Shown: positions 50,039 through 58,104, counted from the stretch's first letter. The stretch is 64,000 nucleotides of DNA from Deltaproteobacteria bacterium (GCA_020444165.1 JAHLLK010000025.1:4536-68535); one strand, 5' to 3'. Made by a program: numbers and translations. Notes: generated by a model not told the origin, from the sequence alone.

Positions 50039-50054
50039 TTTCCGTACCCATTAT

Positions 50055-50080
50055 CCCTTTCCCTTTTCCCTCTCCCTTCC
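50055..50080 (+). other. Pyrimidine-rich tract after the activator stop codon
   Basis: CCCTTTCCCTTTTCCCTCTC followed by CCTTCC, 17 bases after the stop. Third example of the tract seen after the glcF-like (18997-19025) and RsmB (42298-42321) genes. Here it is followed by a terminator-like hairpin. Confidence 0.4.
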
Positions 50081-50085
50081 TCCTA

Positions 50086-50118
50086 GGGCCGCCTGCTTTC
50101 GCGGGCGGCCCATTTTTT
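50086..50118 (+). terminator. Intrinsic terminator of the activator gene
   Basis: 11-bp stem GGGCCGCCTGC / GCGGGCGGCCC (one G-U pair, loop TTTC), followed by A and six T. It is repeated 188 bp downstream at 50274-50306 as part of a duplicated block of about 60 bp. Confidence 0.75.
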
Positions 50119-50130
50119 AGTAGATAGCTC

Positions 50131-50275
50131 GTCTCAGGCCGTCCTGGCCTGAGACAAGCGGCCCCTGGGGTAAAACGCGGTTTTACCCCAGGGGTGCGAT
50201 TTGCTTCGGTTTGGGAAAACCTCCGCAAATCGGCGGGCCATCCTGTCCCGCCCAGGCTGTGGGAAACAGCCTGGG
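50131..50275 (-). repeat. Multi-hairpin repeat family E, copy 3 (reverse orientation)
   Basis: Read on the minus strand, the order matches copies 1 and 2. H1 is CCCAGGCTGT / ACAGCCTGGG (50251-50260 / 50266-50275). The core GGCGGGACAGGATGGCCCGC spans 50232-50252. H3 GATTTGC / GCAAATC (50198-50204 / 50225-50231) contains an inner GGTTT/AAACC stem. H4 has a 14-bp stem around CCGCG (50162-50194), and H5 a 10-bp stem with loop AGGAC (50131-50155). Core 12-mer and H5 loop are identical to copy 2, and the H1 sequence CAGGCTGTT matches copy 1. The stems of H3-H5 are unrelated in sequence. Confidence 0.75.
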
Positions 50276-50306
50276 GCCGCCTGCTTGCGCAGGCGGCCCA
50301 TTTTTT
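50274..50306 (+). terminator. Second copy of the terminator hairpin
   Basis: Perfect 11-bp stem GGGCCGCCTGC / GCAGGCGGCCC, loop TTGC, then A and six T. It belongs to a block (50274-50333) that repeats 50086-50145 with a 188-bp offset and several substitutions, so copy 3 of repeat E is bracketed by direct repeats. From 50334 to 50565 I see no gene, only further G/C-rich inverted repeats. Confidence 0.7.
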
Positions 50307-50569
50307 ATTGGATAGCTTGTTGCAGGCCGTCCTCTCCGGCCTCAGGCCGACAGCGCCTCCTCCCATATGCCTTGAACCGGGGGGGGCTCCCCCCGGTCCG
50401 CCGCCAGCCCCGCCGACCGCCCTCCGGCCGGGGCGCCATTTTTGCCCAGCCCCGGCCGGGCGCCGCTGGGCAATAAATGCCGGGTGGGCCAAATGGGACC
50501 GGACGGCCATCTGATTTTTTTAGGCAATCATTTAAGATGGTTATATTTGGAACCCCCGTTCAGGGTCTT

Positions 50570-50585
50570 TGGCACGGAAGTTGTA
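50570..50585 (+). promoter_or_regulatory. Sigma-54 (-24/-12) promoter upstream of motAB-like genes
   Basis: TGGCAC-GGAAG-TTGTA: the -24 element TGGCAC is perfect, the five-base spacer is correct, and the -12 element TTGTA differs from TTGCA by one base. It lies 45 bp before the motA-like ATG in a locally A+T-richer stretch. Confidence 0.75.
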
Positions 50586-50630
50586 CAAACTTGAGTCGCC
50601 GGAACTTCTAATTGCCCACAGGAGGCCTCG

Positions 50631-51479
50631 ATGAATTCCAAAAACATCCTGATCGGCGCTGGCGCCTTGGTGGTGCTGGGTGTGGCCCTGGTCGCCGGCC
50701 GCGACCTCTTGATGTTCTTCAATCCCGCCGGGTTGGCCCTGGTGGTGGGCGGCACCCTGGTAGCGGTGTTCCTGGCCTTCCCCAAGGAGACCCTGCAGGA
50801 GGTTTGGAACCAGCTGAGGAGCCTGGGCCAGCCCCGGGTCATGTCCACCGAGCAGCTGGTGGAGTTGTTCAGCAACCTGGTCAAGAAGCGCCGCCTGGAA
50901 GGCCCCCGCGCCATGGAAGAACTGGCCGCCGCCACCGGCAATCAGTTCCTCCTGCTGGGCGTGGCCCTGGTGGCCGACGAGCGGCCCCCGGAGGTCATCC
51001 GCGAGCGCCTGGAGCAGGAGCTGGACTTCTTCCTTTCCCGCCGGGAATCGGAACGGGCCGCCCTGTCCTTCATGGGCCGGTTGGCCCCGGCCTTTGGCCT
51101 GGCCGGCACCATGGTGGGCCTCATCCGCATGCTGCACACCCTGAAGGACCCGGGCAGCGTGGCCGAAGGCATGAGCGTGGCCCTCTTGACCACCTTCTAC
51201 GGCCTGATGCTGGCCAACCTGGTGGTGCTGCCGGCCGAACGCAAGCTGAAGGAACACAACCGCGCCGAGGCGGTGGAGATGACCCTCATCACCGAGGGCG
51301 TCCTGGGCCTGTCCCACGAGGAAAACGCGGCGGCCCTTTCCGCCCGCCTGCGCTCCTTCCGCTTCGCCCATACCGAGACCGCGGCCCCCGCGGCCAACCG
51401 CTCGGCCGGCCCGGCTTGGCTTAAGAACCTGCGCCCCTTGACCCCTGCTGCTACCCGGAGCACCGGAGATGATGTCTAA
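50631..51479 (+). CDS. MotA/TolQ/ExbB-type proton channel subunit (MotA-like)
   Basis: 282 residues with about four membrane helices: two near the N-terminus (ILIGAGALVVLGVALVAG, GLALVVGGTLVAVFLAFP) and two after a cytosolic loop (SFMGRLAPAFGLAGTMVGLI, SVALLTTFYGLMLANLVVLP). The latter two match the MotA/PomA channel helices, with the PAFGLAGTMVGL signature. The cytosolic loop (60-140) should carry the torque-generating charged residues. A C-terminal alanine/proline-rich tail follows. It overlaps the motB-like gene by 11 bases. No flagellar gene is nearby, so it may be a supplementary flagellar stator or serve gliding or another motor. Confidence 0.85.
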   Translation: MNSKNILIGAGALVVLGVALVAGRDLLMFFNPAGLALVVGGTLVAVFLAFPKETLQEVWNQLRSLGQPRVMSTEQLVELFSNLVKKRRLEGPRAMEELAAATGNQFLLLGVALVADERPPEVIRERLEQELDFFLSRRESERAALSFMGRLAPAFGLAGTMVGLIRMLHTLKDPGSVAEGMSVALLTTFYGLMLANLVVLPAERKLKEHNRAEAVEMTLITEGVLGLSHEENAAALSARLRSFRFAHTETAAPAANRSAGPAWLKNLRPLTPAATRSTGDDV

Positions 51480-52596
51480 CAGCGCCGCTGGCGGACTGCC
51501 GCTCGACACTCTGCCCCTGGAGGTCGAGGCCCTGAAAAGGGTCCAGGAGAGGGATGAAGCCCAGGTAAAGGGCCTGGAAGACCGCTCCAGCCGGACCAAG
51601 CAGCGCACCATGCGCGACGAAGCCGGCACGGATCGCTCCCGGCGGCCCCTGGCCCGCTTCGCGGACACCGAGGAGCCCCCCAGCTTCTACCTGTCCATGA
51701 GCGACCTGATGAGCATGCTCCTGGTCTTCTTCGTGCTCATCTTCTCCCTGTCCGAGGGCGGCACCCCGCTGCCCTCCGACACCAAGCCGGGCGAACACGT
51801 GGCCCAGGCCGCGGTGCCGGCGACAGCCAACGCCAGCGAGCCCTTCCCCCTGCCCGAGCCCCTGCCCCGGGATTACCAGGAAGGCATCGCCCTGGTCCAG
51901 GGCCGCGGTCAGGTGGACCCCGGCCTGGCCCACAACCGGAAGCCCGCCGCCCCGCCAGCCGCCCGCTTGGCCCTGGGCCAGGGCGGCTACGTGGACCGCC
52001 GCATGCTGACCCTGGTTTCCCAGGCCAGCACCCTGCCGGCCGAGGCCGTGCCGGCCGTGCGGCCGGTGGAACCCCAGGGCGGGGCCCTGGTGGGCGAGGT
52101 GCGTCCCCCCCTGCCCGCGGGCGACGGCGGCCCCGCCGGCCTCTGCCCCGAAGCCGACGACCCGGTGGGCGCCCTGGCCGGGCGTATGCGCGGGCTGAAC
52201 TGCGACGGGGTGGAAGTGGTGCAGACCCCGGAGAGCGTGATCCTGCGCCTGCCCGAAGCCATCACCTTTGACAGCGGCAGCACGGTCATCCGGACCAACA
52301 TGCTGGCCAACCTGGAGCGCCTGGCCCAGATCCTGGCTGACGGCTCCGGCGGCCGGGTGCGCATCTCCGGCCACACCGACGACGTGCCGATCCACAACGA
52401 TCGTTTCGCCAGCAACTGGGAGCTGTCCGCCGCCCGCGCCGCCCAGGTGGCCCGGGCCCTGCTGCAGCGCGGCCTGGACCCGGCCCGGGTGACCATCCTG
52501 GGCCTGGCCGACCAGGAGCCCCTGGCGCCCAACGACACCTGGGATAACCGCCAGATGAACCGCCGGGTGGAGATCGCCATGCACCTGGACGGCTGA
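51469..52596 (+). CDS. MotB/OmpA-type stator subunit (MotB-like)
   Basis: 375 residues. A long charged cytosolic N-terminus (about 72 residues, longer than in typical MotB) precedes one membrane helix FYLSMSDLMSMLLVFFVLIF with the ion-binding aspartate D79. A proline/alanine-rich periplasmic linker of about 150 residues leads to an OmpA-like peptidoglycan-binding domain (AITFDSGSTVIRTNMLANLE, ISGHTDDVPIHNDRFASNW, NRRVEIAMHL). It pairs with the MotA-like protein to form a proton-driven stator. The start has ATGATG; either could be used. It ends before a strong terminator. Confidence 0.87.
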   Translation: MMSNSAAGGLPLDTLPLEVEALKRVQERDEAQVKGLEDRSSRTKQRTMRDEAGTDRSRRPLARFADTEEPPSFYLSMSDLMSMLLVFFVLIFSLSEGGTPLPSDTKPGEHVAQAAVPATANASEPFPLPEPLPRDYQEGIALVQGRGQVDPGLAHNRKPAAPPAARLALGQGGYVDRRMLTLVSQASTLPAEAVPAVRPVEPQGGALVGEVRPPLPAGDGGPAGLCPEADDPVGALAGRMRGLNCDGVEVVQTPESVILRLPEAITFDSGSTVIRTNMLANLERLAQILADGSGGRVRISGHTDDVPIHNDRFASNWELSAARAAQVARALLQRGLDPARVTILGLADQEPLAPNDTWDNRQMNRRVEIAMHLDG

Positions 52597-52622
52597 CGCC
52601 GCCCCCCTTCCGCGAAAACACT

Positions 52623-52657
52623 CCGCCCCGGCCACCTGGCCGGGGCGGTTTTTTTTT
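52623..52657 (+). terminator. Intrinsic terminator of the motAB-like operon
   Basis: 11-bp perfect stem CCGCCCCGGCC / GGCCGGGGCGG with loop ACCT, followed by nine T. It lies 27 bp after the motB-like stop. Confidence 0.92.
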
Positions 52658-52744
52658 GGGGCCGGAGCGGCCGGCTACAGGGAAAGTTTTTCCCCCTGCC
52701 GGGGCAAGGACCAGGGGGCGAGGGGGGCGAAGGGGGCGGCCCGC

Positions 52745-53725
52745 CTACCTCCGGTCCAGGCCCGGGGCGTAGCCGGTCACCGGGTTGGCCCTGAGGCGGA
52801 CCAGGTCGGTGGAGGGGATCTGGGCCAGGTACGCCTCCTGGCTGGCCGGGCCGTGCACCCACTGGGCCAGGTAGGCCTGGAAGCCCGCCTCGTCCCTGGC
52901 CACCTGGCCGTAGTGCCGCAGATGGGCCGGGTCGTAGTCGTAGAAATAAAAGGCCGCCGTGGGGTGGGCCCCCCAGGGGGAAAGGACCACCGCGTCCACC
53001 ATAAAGGGCGGCAGGGTGTTCTGGTCCGGGTCCTGGCGCAAGAACTCCGTGGGCACGATCTCCTCGCAGGACACGATCACCCGTTTGGCCGCGCGGGCCT
53101 GCTCCACGTCCGCGAAGGTGAGCCCCTTGATCCGGACCGTGCCGTCCTCGCCCACGTACTGGGCGTGCAAGAGGGCCACGTCCGGGTTCAGGGCCGGCAA
53201 GAGCACCACCTTTTCCGTGGGGTCAAAGGGGTTCTCCTGCACGATCAGCTTTTGGTTGGCCACCCCGGGGAGCGCCCGGGTGGCCGGACCGAAACCCTCT
53301 TTGGCGATGAGGTCGGTGCCGAAACCGCTCCGGGAGGGGATGAAGGGGATGCCCAGGGAGCCGGCCAAAAACCGGAGGCTCATCTGGAAGTTGGAGTAGT
53401 CCTCCACCTCCAGGGCGCCGGCGGCCACCGCCCGCCGGAAACACAGGCAGGTGGGGGCGAAGCGCCCGGTGCCGCCATAGGCGATCTCCAGCCGGGCCAC
53501 ACAGCCGGCCCCGATCAACAGGTCCATGGCCTGGCCGTGGGAATGCACCACCAGGTGCAGGTCGCCGATGCCCTGGCGGATGATCTCCCGGGTGAGGTGC
53601 ATGGGGTTGCGGCTGACCGTGAAGCCGCCCAGGACCACCTGGCTGCCCGGCTGCACGAATCTCTCCACCGCCTGGGCGGCGGTCATCAGTTTGCCGCACA
53701 CCCCGTTGGCAAGGGGCTGTTCCAA
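52745..53725 (-). CDS. CoA-transferase subunit A (GctA-like), orphan
   Basis: 326 residues. The N-terminal glycine-rich block QVVLGGFTVSRNPMHLTREI and the segments EIAYGGTGRFAPTCLCFRRA and KVVLLPALNPDVALLHAQYV identify the family I CoA-transferase alpha subunit (glutaconate CoA-transferase A-like). In this group the catalytic glutamate resides in subunit B, and no B gene is adjacent: downstream is a convergent motB, upstream the TRAP operon. Either B is elsewhere or the protein has another job. The 145-bp gap from the TRAP permease on the same strand suggests a link to uptake of a carboxylic acid (inference). Confidence 0.85.
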   Translation of the reverse strand: MEQPLANGVCGKLMTAAQAVERFVQPGSQVVLGGFTVSRNPMHLTREIIRQGIGDLHLVVHSHGQAMDLLIGAGCVARLEIAYGGTGRFAPTCLCFRRAVAAGALEVEDYSNFQMSLRFLAGSLGIPFIPSRSGFGTDLIAKEGFGPATRALPGVANQKLIVQENPFDPTEKVVLLPALNPDVALLHAQYVGEDGTVRIKGLTFADVEQARAAKRVIVSCEEIVPTEFLRQDPDQNTLPPFMVDAVVLSPWGAHPTAAFYFYDYDPAHLRHYGQVARDEAGFQAYLAQWVHGPASQEAYLAQIPSTDLVRLRANPVTGYAPGLDRR

Positions 53726-53870
53726 CTCTGGTCTCCTCTGGCCCGGCGGAAGGCGCGGGGCTTCCGGCGGGGCCCGGCCGGGCCGGCGGCCGGGAAGCCC
53801 CGGCGGCCTCCGCCCGGCAGGTTGGCTCTGGTTGGCGGACGCGGCCGGGAGGCCCGTCCGCCCTCAATGC

Positions 53871-55844
53871 TTACTCGTAGTCCTCCGCCTGGTGCGGCAG
53901 GGGCGGGATATGCGCCGGGGTGTGGAACTTCTGCAAGGCCACCACCACAATGAGCGCCGCGCCGCCCACCACGTCACCGTACCAGGTGGGCCAGAACAGC
54001 CCCGCCGCGGCCACGGCCATGAGGCCGGTCTCCAGCCAGGTGGCCATGCGGAACAGATAGCGCTCCAGGCAGGCGGCAAAGATGACCAGCCCGGCCGTGG
54101 TGCTGAGCCAGGTGAAGATCACGTCGGTCATGTCCCCGTTCATCAACAGCGGCCGGTAGGCCATGATGATGGGGATGATGTACAGGCCCTTGGCCAGTTT
54201 CCAGGAGACGAACGCCGTCTGCATGGGGTTGGCCCCGGCCACCCCCGCCGCGGCAAAGCTGGCCAGGCTCACCGGCGGGGTCACGTTGGCGTCCTGGGAA
54301 TACCAGAACACGATCATGTGGGCCACCAGCACGGGCACCCCCATGTCCATCAGGGCCGGGCCGGCCAGGGTGGCCAGCACGATGTAGGAGGCGGTCACGG
54401 GGAGCCCCATGCCCAACACCAGGCTGGCCGCGCCGATCAGGAGGATGGCCAGCACCTTGATGCCAAAGGACAGGTCCAGGACCAGGCTGGAGAACTTCAG
54501 CCCCATGCCGGTCAGGGAGACCATGCCCACGATGATGCCCGCCGCGGCGCAGGCCACCGAGACCATCACCGCGTTGCGCCCGCCCTTTTCCAGGGCCTGC
54601 AAAAGTTTGGCGAGCCCCATACGGCTGGACTTCTTGAGCAAGGAGGCCAGGTAGGTGGTGACCACCGCCAGGAAACCGGCCATCATGGGGGTGACGTTGT
54701 GCAGCAGGGCCGTGACCAGAATGGTCAGGGGGATGATGAAGTGGAAGTTCTCCTTCAACACCACCCAGGCCTTGGGCAGGTTCTCCTTGGGCTGGCCCAT
54801 GATCCCGTACTTCTGGGCCTCGAAATGCACGAACATCAGCACCGTGAGGTAGTACATGATGGCCGGGACGATGGAGACCTTCACGATGGTGAGGTAGGGG
54901 GTGTTGGTGAACTCGGCCATGAGGAAGGCCCCGGCCCCCATGATCGGCGGCATGAGCTGGCCGCCGGTGGAGGCCGCCGCCTCGATGGCCCCGGCCACGT
55001 GGGCCCGGTAGCCCACCTTTTTCATCATGGGAATGGTGAAGGTGCCGGTGGCCACCACGTTGCCCACGGCCGAACCGGAGACCGAGCCCATGAAGCCGCT
55101 GGCGATGACGCTGGTCTTGGCCGGGCCGCCGCTGAAGCGGCCGGTCAGGGCGTGGGCCATGTCAATGAAGAAGCCGCCGCCGCCGCTGACGTCCAGAAAG
55201 GCCCCGAACAACACGAAAATGAACACAAAGGTGGCGGCCACCCCCAGGGGCAGGCCGAACACACCCTCGGTGGTGAGCCACAAGGTGGTGGCGATGCGCT
55301 CCACGTTGTAGCCCTTGTGGATGATCAACTCCGGCATGTGGGGCCCGAAGTAGCCGTACAAAAGGAAGATCAGACAGATCAGGGCCATGGCATTGCCAAT
55401 GACCCGGCGGCAGGCCTCCATCACCAACAGGACGCCGATAATGCCCACCCACATATCCAGGGGTTTCCATTCGCCCTGGCGGGCGAAGATGGCGTCCAGG
55501 TTGAAGACGATGTAGAGGTTGCAGAACACGGCCAGGACCACCAGGCCCACGTCCACGCAGAACCACACCGAGAGCTTGTCCTTGCGGGCGCCCTTGAAAG
55601 CGGGGCGCAAGAGAAAGGTGAGGGTGAGGATGGCCGCCAGATGCACCGAGCGTTGCACCATGGCGGTCATGGCGGTGAGGCCCGCGGTGTAGAGCTGGAA
55701 AAGACTCAAGCCCACGGCCACCACGGCGACCACTTTGGCCACCAGCCAAACTAGGCTCTCGTTGCGGTCGGCCGGCGGCTGGGGGCGCTCCACCTCGACC
55801 GGGATATCCGGGATGCTGGCATTCGAGTTGTCAGGGCCGGGCAT
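53871..55844 (-). CDS. TRAP transporter permease, fused small and large subunits (TAXI type)
   Basis: 657 residues with many membrane helices. The N-terminal four or so helices correspond to the small (DctQ-like) subunit. The DctM-like large subunit follows with FLDVSGGGGFFIDMAHALTG, FMGSVSGSAVGNVVATGTFT, GGQLMPPIMGAGAFLMAEF and VLGMGLPVTASYIVLATLAG. These are hallmarks of the 12-TM/fused permeases that partner TAXI solute receptors. It imports an organic anion using an ion gradient. It overlaps the DUF1850 gene by 14 bases. Confidence 0.92.
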   Translation of the reverse strand: MPGPDNSNASIPDIPVEVERPQPPADRNESLVWLVAKVVAVVAVGLSLFQLYTAGLTAMTAMVQRSVHLAAILTLTFLLRPAFKGARKDKLSVWFCVDVGLVVLAVFCNLYIVFNLDAIFARQGEWKPLDMWVGIIGVLLVMEACRRVIGNAMALICLIFLLYGYFGPHMPELIIHKGYNVERIATTLWLTTEGVFGLPLGVAATFVFIFVLFGAFLDVSGGGGFFIDMAHALTGRFSGGPAKTSVIASGFMGSVSGSAVGNVVATGTFTIPMMKKVGYRAHVAGAIEAAASTGGQLMPPIMGAGAFLMAEFTNTPYLTIVKVSIVPAIMYYLTVLMFVHFEAQKYGIMGQPKENLPKAWVVLKENFHFIIPLTILVTALLHNVTPMMAGFLAVVTTYLASLLKKSSRMGLAKLLQALEKGGRNAVMVSVACAAAGIIVGMVSLTGMGLKFSSLVLDLSFGIKVLAILLIGAASLVLGMGLPVTASYIVLATLAGPALMDMGVPVLVAHMIVFWYSQDANVTPPVSLASFAAAGVAGANPMQTAFVSWKLAKGLYIIPIIMAYRPLLMNGDMTDVIFTWLSTTAGLVIFAACLERYLFRMATWLETGLMAVAAAGLFWPTWYGDVVGGAALIVVVALQKFHTPAHIPPLPHQAEDYE

Positions 55845-56388
55845 GGTTTGCTCCTGGCGTGGCGGGGTTGGTTAGCTCCAGCCAATATTTCTCTAAGAGG
55901 TTGATGGGGCGGGCCGCGACCAAAAGGGCCCGGCCCGCGTAGCCGGCCGAAAGATTGAACCTTTGGCCGCGCCAGATGATGGTGTGGTCCACTCCCGGCG
56001 AACCCACCCGGAGGACGAAGCCGCCCAGGGGGTAGTGCAGGTTTTCGATGACCTGCACGCCGTCCCGCCCGGTGAAGCGCCCCCGCCCCGGCAGGTCACC
56101 CATGCCGGCCCCCACCATGACGAAGCGCTCCTCTTCCACGAAGATGCGGCCGTCACGGTCAGCGGTGTGCACCTCCCAGATGGGAGCATGGTCCACCGAA
56201 TGGATATAGTTGAGCGTAAAGGGCTCCCCCGGCTCCAGGGGGAGCGCCAGGGCCGGCGGCCCCCCCTTCACCGGGGTGCAGGTCAGCCACAACCCGCCCG
56301 GGGTGAGCCAACCCCAGCCCAGTAAGGCCAAACTTAAAAGCAGCCCGGCGGCGGCCCAGGGCCGCCACCGGACTTTCTGTCCAGACAT
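55831..56388 (-). CDS. DUF1850 domain protein of the TAXI-TRAP operon
   Basis: 185 residues with an N-terminal membrane anchor or signal (WAAAGLLLSLALLGWGW). The DUF1850 core reads PGEPFTLNYIHSVDHAPIWE, FVEEERFVMVGAGMGDLPG and GYAGRALLVAARPINLLEKY. Such proteins are usually encoded between TAXI receptors and fused TRAP permeases and may stabilise the complex; biochemical role unknown. It overlaps the permease gene by 14 bases and follows the receptor gene by 33 bases. Confidence 0.85.
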   Translation of the reverse strand: MSGQKVRWRPWAAAGLLLSLALLGWGWLTPGGLWLTCTPVKGGPPALALPLEPGEPFTLNYIHSVDHAPIWEVHTADRDGRIFVEEERFVMVGAGMGDLPGRGRFTGRDGVQVIENLHYPLGGFVLRVGSPGVDHTIIWRGQRFNLSAGYAGRALLVAARPINLLEKYWLELTNPATPGANHARP

Positions 56389-56421
56389 CGCAGGGTTCCG
56401 TTCAGGGATAAAGCCTCGCCC

Positions 56422-57399
56422 CTACATTTTGGGCATCAACTGGTCCGGCACGGCGATCCCCTTCTCCTTCAGGAACTTGATGGTGCCCGGGTGCAACGGG
56501 ATGGGGCTTTTCTCCACCGCGTTCTCCGGGGTGGTGTACTTGGCGAAGGGGTGGATCTTCTGCATATAGTCGTTCTTGTCGAACAGCACCTTGACCAGGT
56601 TGTAGACCAGGTCCTCGGGCAGTTCCTTCTGCACGATGATCACGTTCCACACGCTGATGGTGGGCGTGGCCTGATCCACCCCGCGGTACAAACCGCCCTC
56701 CAGGTCCCAGGCGGAGTAGAAGCTGTACTTGTCCGTGACCATCTTCTGCTCGGCGGCGGTGAAGGGCACGATGCGGATGTCATGGGTGGTGGCCAGGTCC
56801 AGGATGGAGCTGGTGCCCGGGGCCACGACCCAGAAGCCGGCGTCGATGGTGCCGTCCTTCAAGGCGTTGGCCGTCTCGTTAAAGGACAGGCGCCGCACGT
56901 CCATGGCGTCCAGGGGGATGCCCACGGCCGAAAGCACCAGCTCGGCCATGAAGGCGGTGCCGCTGCCCGGCGCGCCGGTGGAGACCTTCTTGCCCTTCAG
57001 GTCGCTCACCGTCTTGACGCTGGAGTCCTTCAGGGTCACCAGCTGCAACACGTTGGGGTACATGGCGGCCATGGCCAGGATGCTCTGGGGCTTGTCCTTG
57101 AACTTGTCCACCCCGTTGTAGGCTTGATAGGCCACGTCGCCCATGACCAGACCCACCACGGTCTCGCCCTTGTTGGCCAGCTTCACGTTCTCCACCGAGG
57201 CGCCGGTCACCTCGGCCACGGCCTTCACGCCGGGCACGTTCTTGGACCAGATCTCGGCCAAGCCGCCGCCATAGGGGTAATACACGCCGCCCGTGCCACC
57301 GGTGCCGATGGAGATGAAGGTGGTGGCCGCCACGGCCGGCAGGGCCAGGGCCAAAAGGGCCACGGCCAGCACGGTCAGGGACAGTTTGTTTGCTTTCAT
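56422..57399 (-). CDS. TAXI family TRAP transporter solute-binding protein
   Basis: 325 residues with a signal peptide (LTVLAVALLALALPAVAA). The TAXI signature is TFISIGTGGTGGVYYPYGGG. SVKTVSDLKGKKVSTGAPGS and GTIDAGFWVVAPGTSSILDL are further conserved blocks. This is the periplasmic receptor that binds the substrate for the fused permease. It is the first gene of the operon. TAXI receptors for glutamate and other dicarboxylates are known, but the ligand here is undefined. Confidence 0.93.
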   Translation of the reverse strand: MKANKLSLTVLAVALLALALPAVAATTFISIGTGGTGGVYYPYGGGLAEIWSKNVPGVKAVAEVTGASVENVKLANKGETVVGLVMGDVAYQAYNGVDKFKDKPQSILAMAAMYPNVLQLVTLKDSSVKTVSDLKGKKVSTGAPGSGTAFMAELVLSAVGIPLDAMDVRRLSFNETANALKDGTIDAGFWVVAPGTSSILDLATTHDIRIVPFTAAEQKMVTDKYSFYSAWDLEGGLYRGVDQATPTISVWNVIIVQKELPEDLVYNLVKVLFDKNDYMQKIHPFAKYTTPENAVEKSPIPLHPGTIKFLKEKGIAVPDQLMPKM

Positions 57400-57544
57400 A
57401 TATTCGGCTCCTTATTGCTTTGGTGGTGATCGCCGGTCTCCCGCCGGGAAAGCGGCCGGGCCGGGGTCAAGACCCCGCGCCGGGCCGGTTGGGCCCGCGC
57501 CGCCGTCCGGCCCCCCGGGGGCGGGATTCGCCGGCGGCATAGCC

Positions 57545-57596
57545 CGACGCCATGGTGCGACGCCGTGGTCCGACCTCCTGGCCCGACGTCCTGGCC
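57545..57596. repeat. Four degenerate 13-bp tandem repeats
   Basis: CGACGCCATGGTG, CGACGCCGTGGTC, CGACCTCCTGGCC and CGACGTCCTGGCC follow head to tail between the TAXI receptor start and the lipoprotein stop. Function unknown; may be slippage-generated. Confidence 0.6.
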
Positions 57597-57618
57597 CGGC
57601 TTCTGACGGACCAGGCGC

Positions 57619-58104
57619 TCAGTAGCTGGCCTTCTTCACCAGAACGGTCAACTCGGTGGGCTTTTGGTCCATGCCCTGCACCGGGTAGACCTCGGTCTTC
57701 TCTTCACCGGGCTTCACCACCGGAGGCTTGCCCTTGGGAGGCATCAGACCGCCCACCGCCCGGTCGCCATCCAGGAAGATATTGATCCGGAAGCGCTGGG
57801 CCTCCTGGGAGATGTTCTTGACCTTCACCTTGAAGTGCAGGGACTTCTTTTTGTTGAAGGTGTCGAAGTAGCAGTCCAGGTCGGTGACCTGGGCTTCCGG
57901 GGTCACCTGCATGCTCACCGCGGAGGCATCCAGGCAGGCGAACATTTCGGGCGCGGCTTTTTTGGCCATGTCCCCCTTGGCAGGGGCCGGAGCCATTTCC
58001 GCCTTTTTGCCGGTGTCGCCCTTGGCGGCGCAACCCACCAGGGCCAGGGCCAGCCCCAGGGCCAGGATGGCCAGGCCCAGGGCCTTTCCATGCGATAGTT
58101 TCAT
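57619..58104 (-). CDS. Putative lipoprotein with YcfL/DUF1425-like features
   Basis: 161 residues from ATG 58104 (GGGAGG upstream). A lipoprotein signal ends in LVGC at about residue 25 (LAILALGLALALVGCAAKG). A lysine/alanine-rich linker leads to a beta-rich domain: VTDLDCYFDTFNKKKSLHFK, VKVKNISQEAQRFRINIFLD. The latter resembles the fibronectin-like fold of YcfL/DUF1425 proteins, a tentative match. Likely anchored in a membrane facing the periplasm. It lies about 220 bp upstream of the TAXI receptor gene on the same strand; the spacer holds tandem 13-bp repeats. Confidence 0.78.
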   Translation of the reverse strand: MKLSHGKALGLAILALGLALALVGCAAKGDTGKKAEMAPAPAKGDMAKKAAPEMFACLDASAVSMQVTPEAQVTDLDCYFDTFNKKKSLHFKVKVKNISQEAQRFRINIFLDGDRAVGGLMPPKGKPPVVKPGEEKTEVYPVQGMDQKPTELTVLVKKASY

